Notes: generated from the sequence alone by a model not told the origin. Shown: positions 25,530 through 34,730, counted from the first letter of the stretch. The stretch: 64,000 nucleotides of DNA from CBDBUR01 sp965212075 (GCA_965212075.1 OZ243043.1:1549015-1613014); one strand, 5' to 3'. A program made the numbers and translations.

Positions 25530-27113
25530 TTAGGGGCGCATTGATAAAACGCTGTTAATTCTTGGATTTTTCCTCTGCGTCAAGCGGCCATTCGCCCAGC
25601 GAATCTGGATATTTTCAACTTTGGCGGCATCATTGAGGCCGAACGAAAAAACCGGCGGCTGATCAACCGTCAGGCCTTGCGCGCTCGTAATCTGTCGGCG
25701 ATAGGTCTTTGCGCCCGCTTTGACCGTGATCACCGCGCCGAGCGACAAAGCATCGTCCGGCACGCGGACGGCAATATAATTGCCTTTCGTGCGGTTCAAC
25801 AAAGCGCGCGCTGCGCCGTCGGAATTGATCCAGATGAGGTCGGTGCGGCCATCCCCGTCAATGTCGGCCAGCAAGGGCGAATGGCCATAATAGAAGTTTT
25901 TGCCCTGCTCATTGCCGGATTCATAAAAAGATGGCAAAGATGGCAAAGCTTTGGGGTCGTTGAGCATGATTTTCCCCGGCAGCTTTGCCAGCCAATGAAC
26001 CGGCCAATTGACATAATTTTGCCCGCCCGCCATATCGAGCGCGCCGTCATAATTTAAGTCTTCAAAGACCACGCCCCAGCCAAAGCCGACCTCTTCCAGT
26101 CCGGCCTGCCGCGTGATGTCCGTGAAATTGAATCCGCCATCATTGCGCATCAGCGCCCAGCTTGGGTTAAATATCTGTCCGTCTTTGAGGTCGCCCTGCA
26201 ACAGCCATGACGGAATCGAAGAGCCTGAATTGGAAAAAAGAAGATCCACATCGCCGTCATTATCTATGTCGCCCAGCGCGATGCCCATCCAGAAGCCAAA
26301 TCCGGTCTTCAGGTCTATTGCCTCAAATTTTTGGCGGCCTCTATTTTTCAACACTTCAACCTGTGCGGTATTATGCGCAAGGATGAGGTCTTGCTTGCCA
26401 TCGCGGTCTAAATCAGCCGCTGCCGTGGTGAATGTATTTTGCTTGCCGCGCGTCATCGGGCTGGTGATGTCGGTAAATTTCAGGCGGCCATCATTACGCA
26501 ATAATATGTTATAGCGCAAATGATCGGGATCATTATAAGTCGTTGAGCGAAAATGCTCGCTGTCAATGAAGGCGCTGATATATAAATCAACATCGCCGTC
26601 GCGCTCAACATCAATCGGCGTGATGCCTAGCACGACCGAATTTTTCATCAAATTCAGCGACAAGGGCTTGCGGCGGAATTTTTTTCCTTCAGTGAGGTAA
26701 ATTGATACGCCATTATTGCGCGAGACGATCAGATCAACATCATTGTCATTGTCAATATCAATCGCGAGCGCGCCATAGGTGGCGCTGGGATCGGAGAGTC
26801 CAGTGCCGACTATTTTATTGACGAGCCTGCCATTCTCAAATGCGAGCAGCGCATCGTCTTGACCCTGCCCGCCGCCGACAAAAATCTCAAATCTGCCGTC
26901 GCGATCTATGTCAATCGCTGCCGCGCCGACCAAATGATAGCTGCGATCATCATCCCAGCGATGTGTGAAATCCACAGGAATTTCGTGCAAATCCAGCTTT
27001 TTAATGTGGGCGGGCAGGGCGTCTAAATCTTCAATCTGCAATAGCAGGGTGCAACCGCTCAGCAGCGACAACATCATGCCCATCATGCCCGCGCAAAAAA
27101 TGCGTAGCGCCAT
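25530..27113 (-). CDS. FG-GAP/VCBS-repeat lipoprotein with C-terminal ASPIC/UnbV domain
   Basis: 527 aa. ATG at 27113 follows GGGGAG and yields a lipoprotein signal (MMLSLLSGC). At least six repeats with calcium-binding DxDxDG-type loops are visible: DIDRDGRFEIFVGG, DIDNDNDVDLIVSRN, DVERDGDVDLYIS, DLDRDGKQDLILA, DIDNDGDVDLLFSN and DIDGDGRTDLIWIN. They form an integrin-alpha-like beta-propeller. The C-terminus (ITSAQGLTVDQPPVFSFGL, VENIQIRWANGRL) is an ASPIC/UnbV domain. Probably surface-exposed, binding carbohydrate or matrix. A small lipoprotein gene lies 34 nt upstream in the same direction. Confidence 0.85.
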   Translation of the reverse strand: MALRIFCAGMMGMMLSLLSGCTLLLQIEDLDALPAHIKKLDLHEIPVDFTHRWDDDRSYHLVGAAAIDIDRDGRFEIFVGGGQGQDDALLAFENGRLVNKIVGTGLSDPSATYGALAIDIDNDNDVDLIVSRNNGVSIYLTEGKKFRRKPLSLNLMKNSVVLGITPIDVERDGDVDLYISAFIDSEHFRSTTYNDPDHLRYNILLRNDGRLKFTDITSPMTRGKQNTFTTAAADLDRDGKQDLILAHNTAQVEVLKNRGRQKFEAIDLKTGFGFWMGIALGDIDNDGDVDLLFSNSGSSIPSWLLQGDLKDGQIFNPSWALMRNDGGFNFTDITRQAGLEEVGFGWGVVFEDLNYDGALDMAGGQNYVNWPVHWLAKLPGKIMLNDPKALPSLPSFYESGNEQGKNFYYGHSPLLADIDGDGRTDLIWINSDGAARALLNRTKGNYIAVRVPDDALSLGAVITVKAGAKTYRRQITSAQGLTVDQPPVFSFGLNDAAKVENIQIRWANGRLTQRKNPRINSVLSMRP

Positions 27114-27147
27114 GGAACAGGCTCCCCGTCTTGACGTCTTGAAAAAC

Positions 27148-27633
27148 CTATTCGCCGCTAAAGAGGCCTCTGAGCCAATGCCCAAATTGTGCAAAATAAG
27201 ACGCGCCGCCATCTTCAACGATCTCGGTGACAACAAAAGGTTTTTTATGTCCTTCAGTAAAGCCAACATCCATGCGCAGCAATTTATTGTCTTTGCCAAC
27301 AAAAATGAAATTATCTTTGGTGATTGTCGGCGCGACCATCGCGAAGATTCTATTATCTTTGGTCACGAGCGCTTTGGGGGCGAGATGTTCTTTTTTTGCA
27401 AGATCAAGCACCGGCCCGGCGCGCTTTTGCAATTTCGCTGACGAAATGATTTGTCCGCCAATCTCTTTGCGCAAAGGCACAGGATCACCTGTGGTTGCGA
27501 GAACGATCAACGCTTGCGAAGCTGTGCCTTTTGCCATCGGCATATCGACTTTTGTGCTGGCACACGCCGCGAGAATGATCGTCAGCGCTAAAGCAGATTT
27601 AGGGGCGGGCTTGTAAAAATTTTTGATGTTCAT
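27148..27633 (-). CDS. Small lipoprotein of unknown function
   Basis: 161 aa; ATG at 27633 with GGAG 9 bp upstream. Lipoprotein signal ending LTIILAAC. The mature part contains ALIVLATTGDPVPL, DNRIFAMVAPTITKDNFIFVGKDNKLLRMDVGF and FVVTEIVEDGG, a beta-rich pattern. No family recognised. Likely cotranscribed with the FG-GAP lipoprotein. Confidence 0.6.
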   Translation of the reverse strand: MNIKNFYKPAPKSALALTIILAACASTKVDMPMAKGTASQALIVLATTGDPVPLRKEIGGQIISSAKLQKRAGPVLDLAKKEHLAPKALVTKDNRIFAMVAPTITKDNFIFVGKDNKLLRMDVGFTEGHKKPFVVTEIVEDGGASYFAQFGHWLRGLFSGE

Positions 27634-27769
27634 GACGCAAATCTCCATTGAAGTTGAATATGAAATATAAAAACTAATTTTAACCCTATTTCATTTGGAA
27701 AATCAAGGTGAAACAATCTTCATCTCATCACGATAATGTTAGCCCCTAATGCTAGCTGCTATGAGGCTA

Positions 27770-28555
27770 TCACGCATTTTTAATCGTCAGCCCGCCATCA
27801 ACGGGGATGGTCGCGCCGGTCAGATAGCTGGCGGCGGGCAGCACGATAGATAGAGTGATGTGGGCGACTTCTTCGGGTTCGCCATATCGTCCGAGCGCTG
27901 TGCGGCGGCGCGCATATATTGCTTTATGCTCGTCGGGTATGTTTTGCGTCATGCCGGTATGGATCGGTCCGGGACAGACGCAATTGACGGTGATGCCCTC
28001 GCGGCCCAGCTCAACGGCAAAGGCGCGGGTCAGGCCGATGACGCCATGTTTGGCCGCCACATAGGCGCTATTGCCGCGGGTGGCGCCCAGCCCCTCGGTG
28101 GAGGCGATGTTGACGATGCGCGGCGACCGGCTTTTTCTCAAATAAGGCAAAGCCGCGCGGATGAGGCGCTGGTGTGCTGTGAGCAAAACATCAAAGGTTT
28201 TTTCCCAAGATTGCTGGTAGTTTTGTGCGTCGTCAATCGCGCCGCCGAGCGCTATGCCCGCATTGTTGATGAGAATATCAAGCCCGCCAAAATGATCGGC
28301 AATCTGCGTGATTTTTTTAGGGATGAGCTTTTCATCAGCGACATCAAGGGCGAGAGGCAGCAGAGCGCCCTGTAGATTTTTTGGTAGATTCTCTGCTGCC
28401 ACCTCGCAGGCGCTCTGGCTGAGATCGGTGAGGGCGACATTTGCCCCCTGCTCTGCGAAAAGCCGCGCGGTGGCCAGCCCCATGCCGCGCGCCGCGCCGG
28501 TGATCAGCGCGGTTAAGCCCTCAATAGACCTGCTTGAAGACCTGCTTAATGCCAT
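27770..28555 (-). CDS. Short-chain dehydrogenase/reductase
   Basis: 261 aa classical SDR. TGAARGMG (residues 19-26) for NAD(P) binding, NNAGIA, catalytic Ser in NIASTEG, YVAAK catalytic Tyr/Lys, and VCPGPIHTGM after it. The end, ASYLTGATIPVDGG, is typical. Asp in ALTDLS suggests NAD preference. Divergent from the EthA-like monooxygenase, suggesting a shared alcohol/ketone pathway: SDR makes the ketone, BVMO oxidises it. Confidence 0.9.
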   Translation of the reverse strand: MALSRSSSRSIEGLTALITGAARGMGLATARLFAEQGANVALTDLSQSACEVAAENLPKNLQGALLPLALDVADEKLIPKKITQIADHFGGLDILINNAGIALGGAIDDAQNYQQSWEKTFDVLLTAHQRLIRAALPYLRKSRSPRIVNIASTEGLGATRGNSAYVAAKHGVIGLTRAFAVELGREGITVNCVCPGPIHTGMTQNIPDEHKAIYARRRTALGRYGEPEEVAHITLSIVLPAASYLTGATIPVDGGLTIKNA

Positions 28556-28668
28556 ATTTCCCCCTCATTTTGACTATAATATATAGATCAAAACAAGTTG
28601 AGTCGCTAATCAAAAGGGGCTAAACTTTGGCGACCAAATTATTTGGCGATGAAATTATAGGAGGCTAT

Positions 28669-30249
28669 ATGACTCATCATTTTGACGTTTTAATTGTCGG
28701 CGCGGGCCTGTCGGGTATTGGCATGGCGCACCATCTTACGGAAAGATGTCCTGACAAAAGCTATGCGATCCTTGAAGCGCGCGCTTCTATGGGCGGCACA
28801 TGGGATCTGTTTCGCTATCCGGGCATTCGCTCCGACAGCGATATGCATACGCTGAGCTATAATTTTCACCCTTGGTATGGCGACAAATCACTCGCCGACG
28901 GCCCGTCCATTCTGGAATATATTAAAGACACCGCCCAGCACGACGAGACTGACAAAAACATTCACTATAACTGCAAAGCCAAAAGCGCCACCTGGTCAAG
29001 CGAGAATGCGCGATGGACTGTGGAGGCGACAAGAACCGATACGGGCGAAAAAGAAATTTTCACCTGCAATTTTCTGCAAATGTGCGCCGGATATTATTCC
29101 TACCGCGAAGGCTATAAGCCCGCCATTGCCGGTCAAGAGAGCTTTCAAGGCGAAATGCTCTATCCGCAGCAATGGCCGGAAGATTATGATGCGACCGGCA
29201 AGCGCATTTTGGTCATCGGCTCGGGTGCGACAGCGGTGACGCTCGTGCCGGCTCTGGCTGAGACCGCCAAGCATGTCGTGATGCTGCAGCGCTCGCCGAC
29301 CTATGTCGTCTCGGTGCCCGACAAAGATATCATCGCGCATTTTCTGCGGCGCATCATGCCGCTTTCATGGGCGCAGAAAATCACGCGCTGGAAGACCATC
29401 AGGCTTGAAAAACATATTTACGAATTATCGCGCGAAAAACCGGAAAAGGTCAAAAAGCAAATCCTGAAATGGGCGCGCAAAAAGCTCAATGATGATTTTG
29501 ACATTGATAAGCACTTTTCGCCCCGCTATAATCCGTGGGATCAGCGCATGTGTTTGATACCCAATGACGATCTTTTTGAAGCGATCAATGAAGACAGGGC
29601 TTCGGTCGTCACCGACGAGATCGATACGATCACCGAAGCGGGTGTCCGCCTCAAATCCGGCGAAGAGATTGAAGCGGATGCCATCGTCATGGCGACTGGC
29701 CTGAATGTCGTGATGCTCGGCGAGGTCGCCTTTGACGTTGACGGCGCGCCGGTCGATTTTGCCAAAACCTGGATCTATAAAGGGCTGATGTATTCCGGTG
29801 TGCCGAACCTCTCGGGGACTTTCGGCTATATCAATGCGTCTTGGACTTTGCGCGCCGATATACAAGCGACGTTCGTCTGCCGCCTGATCAACCATCTCGA
29901 TCAGATCGGCATGCGCCAAGCCACGCCGACATTGCGCGCTTCGGATAAAAATATGCAGCCGCGGCCCATCATTGAAAACTTTTCCTCCGGCTATATCCAG
30001 CGCGCCGTGCCTTTAATGCCGCAGCAGGGCGATCGCGCGCCGTGGCAAAATAAGCAGAGCTACAAACATGAAAAGCCGATCTTAGTCCAACAGCCCATTG
30101 ATGACGACGCGATGGCCTTTAGCCATCCGGTCGATTCTTTGTCTGAGGACCGCCAGCCGCCGCGCGCGGATGGCGCACCGAGGATCGGGGACAATTCCAG
30201 CCAGCGCCGCATGGCCTCAGACCCGCCCGCCATCACCGCAGCGGAGTGA
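28669..30249 (+). CDS. EthA-like flavin-dependent (Baeyer-Villiger type) monooxygenase
   Basis: 526 aa; ATG at 28669 has a textbook AGGAGG 6 bp upstream. FAD site GAGLSG (residues 11-16); GGTWDLFRYPGIRSDSDMHTL is nearly identical in style to mycobacterial EthA. NADPH site GSGATAV; NPWDQRMCLIPNDDLF and ATGLNV follow as in EthA. The BVMO fingerprint F-x-G-x3-H-x3-W is present as FQGEMLYPQQWP (159-170), but the His is Tyr165. EthA-type enzymes oxidise ketones and thioethers. A membrane-protein gene follows with a 30-nt gap and strong SD. Confidence 0.9.
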   Translation: MTHHFDVLIVGAGLSGIGMAHHLTERCPDKSYAILEARASMGGTWDLFRYPGIRSDSDMHTLSYNFHPWYGDKSLADGPSILEYIKDTAQHDETDKNIHYNCKAKSATWSSENARWTVEATRTDTGEKEIFTCNFLQMCAGYYSYREGYKPAIAGQESFQGEMLYPQQWPEDYDATGKRILVIGSGATAVTLVPALAETAKHVVMLQRSPTYVVSVPDKDIIAHFLRRIMPLSWAQKITRWKTIRLEKHIYELSREKPEKVKKQILKWARKKLNDDFDIDKHFSPRYNPWDQRMCLIPNDDLFEAINEDRASVVTDEIDTITEAGVRLKSGEEIEADAIVMATGLNVVMLGEVAFDVDGAPVDFAKTWIYKGLMYSGVPNLSGTFGYINASWTLRADIQATFVCRLINHLDQIGMRQATPTLRASDKNMQPRPIIENFSSGYIQRAVPLMPQQGDRAPWQNKQSYKHEKPILVQQPIDDDAMAFSHPVDSLSEDRQPPRADGAPRIGDNSSQRRMASDPPAITAAE

Positions 30250-30279
30250 TTACGACACCTATTCAAGGAGGAGGATATT

Positions 30280-30786
30280 ATGTTTGAATATACTTTCGCT
30301 GAAGTTTCACAGCAATCGGATGCCCAGCCGCTTTTATTGTCGCTCTGGCTGAACTGGCTGACTGCGGTCAATTTGCTTTCCGTTTTATTTGTGCTGCGGC
30401 GCGTGCAGGCGCGCTGGGTTCTCGGAGCATATGTGGTGATGATAGCGCTGAACATACCTCTCGCGCTGATGTTTGGCTTCGGCAAAGCGCTGGCCATCCC
30501 GCATTTGCTGGTCTGGGTGCCGCTGATTTATTATCTGGCACAGGAGTGGCGATACCAGCGCCTCCAAGACAGCGCGATCTTCAAAACATGGATCGCCGCT
30601 GTGATGGCGACCAATCTGATCTCGGTGGTTTTTGATCTGCGCGATGCGGCGCAATTTTTGGCCGGCGACACCGCGCCGATCAAAGCCGATATGGCGGATG
30701 TGCCTTATATAACTTTTGCGGCCATCATTGCTTCTTTGATCGCTTTGTTTGTTTATCTGCGCCGCTCGCCGAGCCCCGCCGCTTAA
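30280..30786 (+). CDS. Four-helix inner-membrane protein of unknown function
   Basis: 168 aa, AGGAGGAGG ribosome binding site. Four hydrophobic segments (about 20-40, 50-70, 75-90, 140-160) with RRVQAR and EWRYQRLQD loops. Follows the EthA-like gene at 30 nt and overlaps the convergent glyoxalase-like gene by 4 bp. Perhaps functionally tied to the monooxygenase; no family recognised. Confidence 0.6.
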   Translation: MFEYTFAEVSQQSDAQPLLLSLWLNWLTAVNLLSVLFVLRRVQARWVLGAYVVMIALNIPLALMFGFGKALAIPHLLVWVPLIYYLAQEWRYQRLQDSAIFKTWIAAVMATNLISVVFDLRDAAQFLAGDTAPIKADMADVPYITFAAIIASLIALFVYLRRSPSPAA

Positions 30787-31595
30787 ACGACGCGCAGCTT
30801 CATATTGGATAGGTGAACGTCATCGCCGCTCTGGGGCAGGCCGAGCTCTGCCGCGCGGCGGTAAAATTGCTCGCGCCCCTGCGGGCTTGCGGTTAAATCA
30901 ATGCCGGTCAGGCCGTCCGGGCGGCTTTTGTTGGAAGGCACAAAGCGCAAATGCGCCTGATCCAAATCAATCATCATCATCTTGTCTTTTTCATAAGCGG
31001 GCAGATCAAGCAGCTGCGACCAATGTTTGGCAAGCTCAGCCGGATTGGCAGCGCTCATTTCGGCGGCGGCAAAATGCCCGATATGATTTTTGTTATGATT
31101 TTTATTAGGCAAGTCCGCCCACGCCTCACCCGCCCAGACCCAGCGCGAAAAAGGCTCGCGCCAATTTTTACCCCCCATACTATCAATGGATAAAATCGCG
31201 CCGCCGACATCGCGGGGATGAAAATGCGTGGCGATGACATTTTCGCGCGCCTCACCGCCATCAACCTGCCAGACCGGCCTGACACCCAGCTGGGTGATAT
31301 GCTGGCGCGGGCCGCGCGCATCTTCGCATTGCAGAATGACCATATAGCCGCCCTCGCCTTGGCGCTCAAGAAATCTCCCGCCCGCGGTGTTGGGCTCGAC
31401 CGGCGCGACCACTTCGAGAAAATCGCCGCCGAGCATCATCAGGCCATTGGCGAGGCCAAACTGAATAATGTTCGGATCGCGATAACAGACCGGCACATCC
31501 AAGAGAGCCGTGAGCTGCCCCAAAGAGGCCTCAAGATCGCGCGCGATCAAACAAATCTGTCTTAATCTCATTATGTTTTTCATATTTTTCACCAT
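30783..31595 (-). CDS. Glyoxalase/VOC-fold protein
   Basis: 270 aa. Starts near MRLRQICLIARDLEASLGQLTALL, typical of glyoxalase-like (Glyoxalase_3 type) domains; IIQFGLANGLMMLGGDFLEVV and GGRFLERQGEGGYMVILQCED continue the fold. A second half-domain contains HFAAAEMSAANPAELAKHW. Three in-frame ATGs (31595, 31583, 31571) compete without clear SDs. Enzyme or binding role unknown. Confidence 0.75.
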   Translation of the reverse strand: MVKNMKNIMRLRQICLIARDLEASLGQLTALLDVPVCYRDPNIIQFGLANGLMMLGGDFLEVVAPVEPNTAGGRFLERQGEGGYMVILQCEDARGPRQHITQLGVRPVWQVDGGEARENVIATHFHPRDVGGAILSIDSMGGKNWREPFSRWVWAGEAWADLPNKNHNKNHIGHFAAAEMSAANPAELAKHWSQLLDLPAYEKDKMMMIDLDQAHLRFVPSNKSRPDGLTGIDLTASPQGREQFYRRAAELGLPQSGDDVHLSNMKLRVV

Positions 31596-31643
31596 ATCAT
31601 TGTATATAGAACGAAGTGTTTTGTGAACTAATCAATCGGAGAC

Positions 31644-32409
31644 ATGGCTGATCGTTTTTATCGATAAATTTTCAGACGGATCGCATAAATATCGCTGTGC
31701 GCGGCCCTCCTATCCTGACAGATTGATCGCCGAATTAGCCCAGCGCTCCCCCGATCTGTCGCTGGCTTGGGATAGCGGCACCGGCAGCGGACAGGCGGCG
31801 GTTCAACTCGCGACGCATTTTGACAATGTCTACGCGACCGAGCCCAGCCAGCAGCAGATCGACAATGCCCAGCCTCATCCCAATGTGAAATATGCGGTTG
31901 AGCGGGCTGAAAATCCGTCTTTATCAGATGACTCGGTGAGCCTCGCTGTCGCCGCTCAAGCGCTGCATTGGTATGACTTGCCTAGATATTTCAATGAAGT
32001 GAGGCGTGTGCTGAAGCCGGGCGGCCTGCTCGCTGTTTTTGGCTATGATTGGTTCTTCATCAACGAAAAAATTGATGCTGTAGTAGAAAAAGCGATCTTG
32101 GCGCCGCTGAGGCCTCATTGGGCAGAAAACAATCAATTGCTTTGGGACGGCTATCGCACGATTAAATTTCCTGATGATTTTCCGGAGCATGAATTAGCCC
32201 TCCCGCCATTTGCGATTCATCTGCGCTGGTCTCTGGAGGATCTGCTTGCCTATGTGCAGACATGGTCGGCGGCGCGGAAATTCATTGATGTAGGCAATCC
32301 AAATTTTTTTAGTCAAGTGCGCGCGCAGCTGGCTGAAGTCTGGGGCACTCCAGAGTGCCAGCTTGACGTGGTCATGCCGATTCATATCCGTGTTGCCAAG
32401 CTCAGTTAG
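31644..32409 (+). pseudogene. SAM-dependent methyltransferase with N-terminal frameshift
   Basis: Class I methyltransferase: DSGTGSGQAAVQLA (SAM motif I), AAQALHWYDLPRYFNEVRRVLKPGGLLAVFGYDWF (motifs around the catalytic region). The only in-frame start is a TTG at 31723, which would remove the conserved FSDGSHKYRCARPSYP segment coded just upstream. An ATG at 31644 (MADR) reads in another frame. Reading the run of five T (31655-31659) as four joins both into MADRFIDKFSDGSHKY. Either a genuine disruption, programmed slippage, or a homopolymer error. Marked as pseudogene provisionally; the remaining 228 codons are intact. Confidence 0.65.
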
Positions 32410-32449
32410 TTCGCTTCCATCAAAGGATATGAAATAAAATGAAAGATCA

Positions 32450-32478
32450 TTGACAGGCGAGCGGCTTCGGCATAGCCT
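32450..32478 (+). promoter_or_regulatory. Putative sigma70 promoter of the DUF1329 gene
   Basis: TTGACA (32450-32455), 17-bp spacer, TAGCCT (32473-32478), 28 bp before the start codon of the DUF1329 gene. The -35 and its flank resemble the two cassettes at 33959-33988 and 34769-34798. Confidence 0.5.
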
Positions 32479-32505
32479 TTCAATATCTTAAATGGGGAGG
32501 ATTTT

Positions 32506-33870
32506 ATGTTAAAAATATTCGCTTTCACTCTTTTTGTTTTTATCGGCCAAGTCGCAGCCGGACAGGCGCTTGCGGCACCGAAATTGCCCCCAAAATTGCT
32601 TAATGGCAAACTGACCGCGCTTGGTTCAGATCCGTCAGGCAATCGCGCGGGAACCATTCCGCCATGGACGGGCGGCATCACAAAGCCTCCTGCGGGCTAT
32701 GTCAAAGGACAGGATCATATTAATCCGTTCGCTGCTGATAAGCCCTTATTCACGATCACCGCAAGCAATATGAATAAATATAAAGGCAAGCTGTCGGCGC
32801 TGCACCGCGCGCTTCTGGCCAAATATCCGGCCAGCTATAAAATGCGCGTTTATCGTACGCGCCGCTCTTGCGCGCTGCCGGACTATGTCTATCAGGCAAC
32901 CAGAAAAAATCTCACACAGGCAAAATTGACCGACAAGGGCAATAATGTTGAAGACGCGCTGATGGGCGTTCCGTTTCCGTCTCCGAAATCGGCGGTAGAA
33001 GTTTATTGGAATCACAATTTCCACTTTCGCGGCCATAAATATGAAGCCGAAGTTTCAGGCGGCACGGTCTATCCCAATGGGTCAATTGATCGTTTCGCGC
33101 GCCGCGATCGTCGTTTGTTTTATTATGCTGACCCCGAAATGAAATCTGCCGCCGCGCTGAACAATGATCAATTCGTATGGCGCATGGATATGACCGCGCC
33201 GTCGCGCAGCGCCGGATCAATTATGTCCATGACCAATACGATCAACCAGCTCGCCAAGCCGCGCAATGGATTTATGTATGATCCAAGCTTGCGTCGGATC
33301 AGCCGTCCGCCGCCCAATGCAACCCGCTATAATTCCCCTATGGGATCATCAAACGGCATGAGAGTCTCGGACGATCTGTTTCTCTATAACGGCGCGCCGG
33401 ATCGCTATGACTGGAAATTAAAGGGGAAGAGAGAAATCTATATCCCCTATAATGTCTATGACGCGACGACGCGCAATGCCAGCTTCAAAAAATTTCTAAC
33501 GCCAAATCATTTGGAACAAAGTTTCATTCGCTATGAACTCCACCGCGTCTGGGTGATTGAGGCGACGCTCAAGCCCGAATTCAAACATGAATATCACCGC
33601 CGCGTTTTCTATGTTGATGAGGATAGCTGGATCATGACGATGGCGGACATTTACGATAAAAATGACAATTTAATTCGCGGACAGGTGGGCTTCATCAAAA
33701 ACTATTACGAACTGCCCGCCTGTGTTCAGGAATTTGATGTCATGTATCATTTGCAGCTTGGCCGCTATCATGTTGAAAATCTCAAAAACGAATTTGGCCC
33801 TGCCAATGTGGATGCCGATATTGATAGATCTGATTTTGGGAAAAACAGCATCAAAAGATCAATACGCTAG
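32506..33870 (+). CDS. DUF1329 family outer-envelope protein
   Basis: 454 aa. Signal peptide ending GQALAA; ATG preceded by GGGGAGG. DUF1329 features: LTALGSDPSGNRAGTIPPWTGG, GTVYPNGSID, YNVYDA and a lipoprotein-sorting-like beta domain ending in HRRVFYVDEDSWIMTMADIYD. Members are periplasmic/outer-membrane proteins of unknown role, often near transport of hydrophobic compounds. Monocistronic here, with its own promoter. Confidence 0.85.
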   Translation: MLKIFAFTLFVFIGQVAAGQALAAPKLPPKLLNGKLTALGSDPSGNRAGTIPPWTGGITKPPAGYVKGQDHINPFAADKPLFTITASNMNKYKGKLSALHRALLAKYPASYKMRVYRTRRSCALPDYVYQATRKNLTQAKLTDKGNNVEDALMGVPFPSPKSAVEVYWNHNFHFRGHKYEAEVSGGTVYPNGSIDRFARRDRRLFYYADPEMKSAAALNNDQFVWRMDMTAPSRSAGSIMSMTNTINQLAKPRNGFMYDPSLRRISRPPPNATRYNSPMGSSNGMRVSDDLFLYNGAPDRYDWKLKGKREIYIPYNVYDATTRNASFKKFLTPNHLEQSFIRYELHRVWVIEATLKPEFKHEYHRRVFYVDEDSWIMTMADIYDKNDNLIRGQVGFIKNYYELPACVQEFDVMYHLQLGRYHVENLKNEFGPANVDADIDRSDFGKNSIKRSIR

Positions 33871-33915
33871 GTCGGCAGGTGGGCGAGATAGCGGCGTCCC
33901 ACTATTTTGAGTCGG

Positions 33916-33994
33916 CATGATTATTTCCCCTTTTGAACTTCCCGCAAGTTCCACGAAAATTCTAACTATCAAGCCGCGAGCCTGTCAACCCTAT
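33916..33994 (-). repeat. Promoter/leader cassette, copy R1
   Basis: About 80 bp nearly identical to 34728-34808 in the same orientation. On the minus strand it holds TTGACA (33983-33988), 18 bp, TAGAAT (33959-33964), then a stem-loop GAACTT-GCGGG-AAGTTC, an AAAAGGGG ribosome site and an ATG. The ATG opens only a 19-codon frame ending inside the antisense 3' end of the DUF1329 gene. Confidence 0.8.
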
Positions 33995-34058
33995 GCGCTC
34001 CCGCAACAAATCAGATATTATGTTCCTGTATGACGGCATTTTTAGAATCCCCCTCTTT

Positions 34059-34730
34059 CTAATTTATGACACTCAATCGCATTAAATACATTAAAGTCGT
34101 TATATAAGTCACAAACCCTGCTTCTAACGCTATCAGAAACCAGGCTGTTGTAGTAAAAGATACTTGAAATAAGAAATAAGGTGATCTTTGTAAAATTGGA
34201 GTATGCAACAAGCGGTATGAGGTTAGGACAAGCAGGAAAATAGCCATAGGCAGCGATGTTAACACAAAACCAAAGAAAAATTCACCTACGCCATAATATT
34301 TTGCTTCCTCGCCCTCAAACATCGGACCGTAAACTCTAAGGAACACTCCGAAAAAAAGTCCAGGTAAAAGACCAAAGAAAAGCAATAATGATTTACGCAG
34401 CCACTTCCACCACATACTTATCTTATTACCTACCTGCTGGCCTCTTGCCGCCTGTGTCTGCGGGAAAACATTCCACAGCAAAAGAAGCAAATAAACGCCC
34501 ACCGTCATTATATCCCAAAATAATGTTATAGGAAAGCCGTAACCTGCAAGATTTCGCGTGATCACCAAGAGGAACAGCACCAATGCGAGGGGAGAAAAAG
34601 CTATTAACTTATTATTTCTAAGTTCTAAACTCATCTTATCACTCCTTTGCCGATGTCTTGCCGCATGTGCCTTTGGAAAAACATTCCACAGCATTGGCCA
34701 CCCAAAATAAACTGGCGAGACTAAAGACAT
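34059..34730 (-). CDS. Low-GC multi-helix membrane protein of unknown function
   Basis: 223 aa from ATG 34730 (GGGGG ribosome site in cassette R2). A second good start at 34634 has AAAGGAG 7 bp upstream. Five or so transmembrane helices (ALVLFLLVITRNLAGYGF, TVGVYLLLLLW, SLLLFFGLLPGLFFGVFL, FFFGFVLTSLPMAIFLLVL, C-terminal FLIALEAGFVTYITTLM). The N-terminal LWNVFPKAHAARHRQRSDK is a diverged copy of LWNVFPQTQAARGQQVGNK about 70 residues later, so the 5' part arose by partial duplication. Markedly AT-rich against its surroundings; flanked by direct repeats. Function unknown. Confidence 0.6.
   Translation of the reverse strand: MSLVSPVYFGWPMLWNVFPKAHAARHRQRSDKMSLELRNNKLIAFSPLALVLFLLVITRNLAGYGFPITLFWDIMTVGVYLLLLLWNVFPQTQAARGQQVGNKISMWWKWLRKSLLLFFGLLPGLFFGVFLRVYGPMFEGEEAKYYGVGEFFFGFVLTSLPMAIFLLVLTSYRLLHTPILQRSPYFLFQVSFTTTAWFLIALEAGFVTYITTLMYLMRLSVIN

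Noticed and set aside
25505..25535. Terminator after the FG-GAP lipoprotein gene
   Set aside because: AAACAT/ATGTTT can pair, but the stem is short and AT-only and lacks a T tract; support is too weak to list.
32450..33988. Third copy of the promoter-leader cassette before the DUF1329 gene
   Set aside because: Only the -35 and a few following bases resemble R1/R2; the hairpin and leader are missing, so it is treated as an ordinary promoter.
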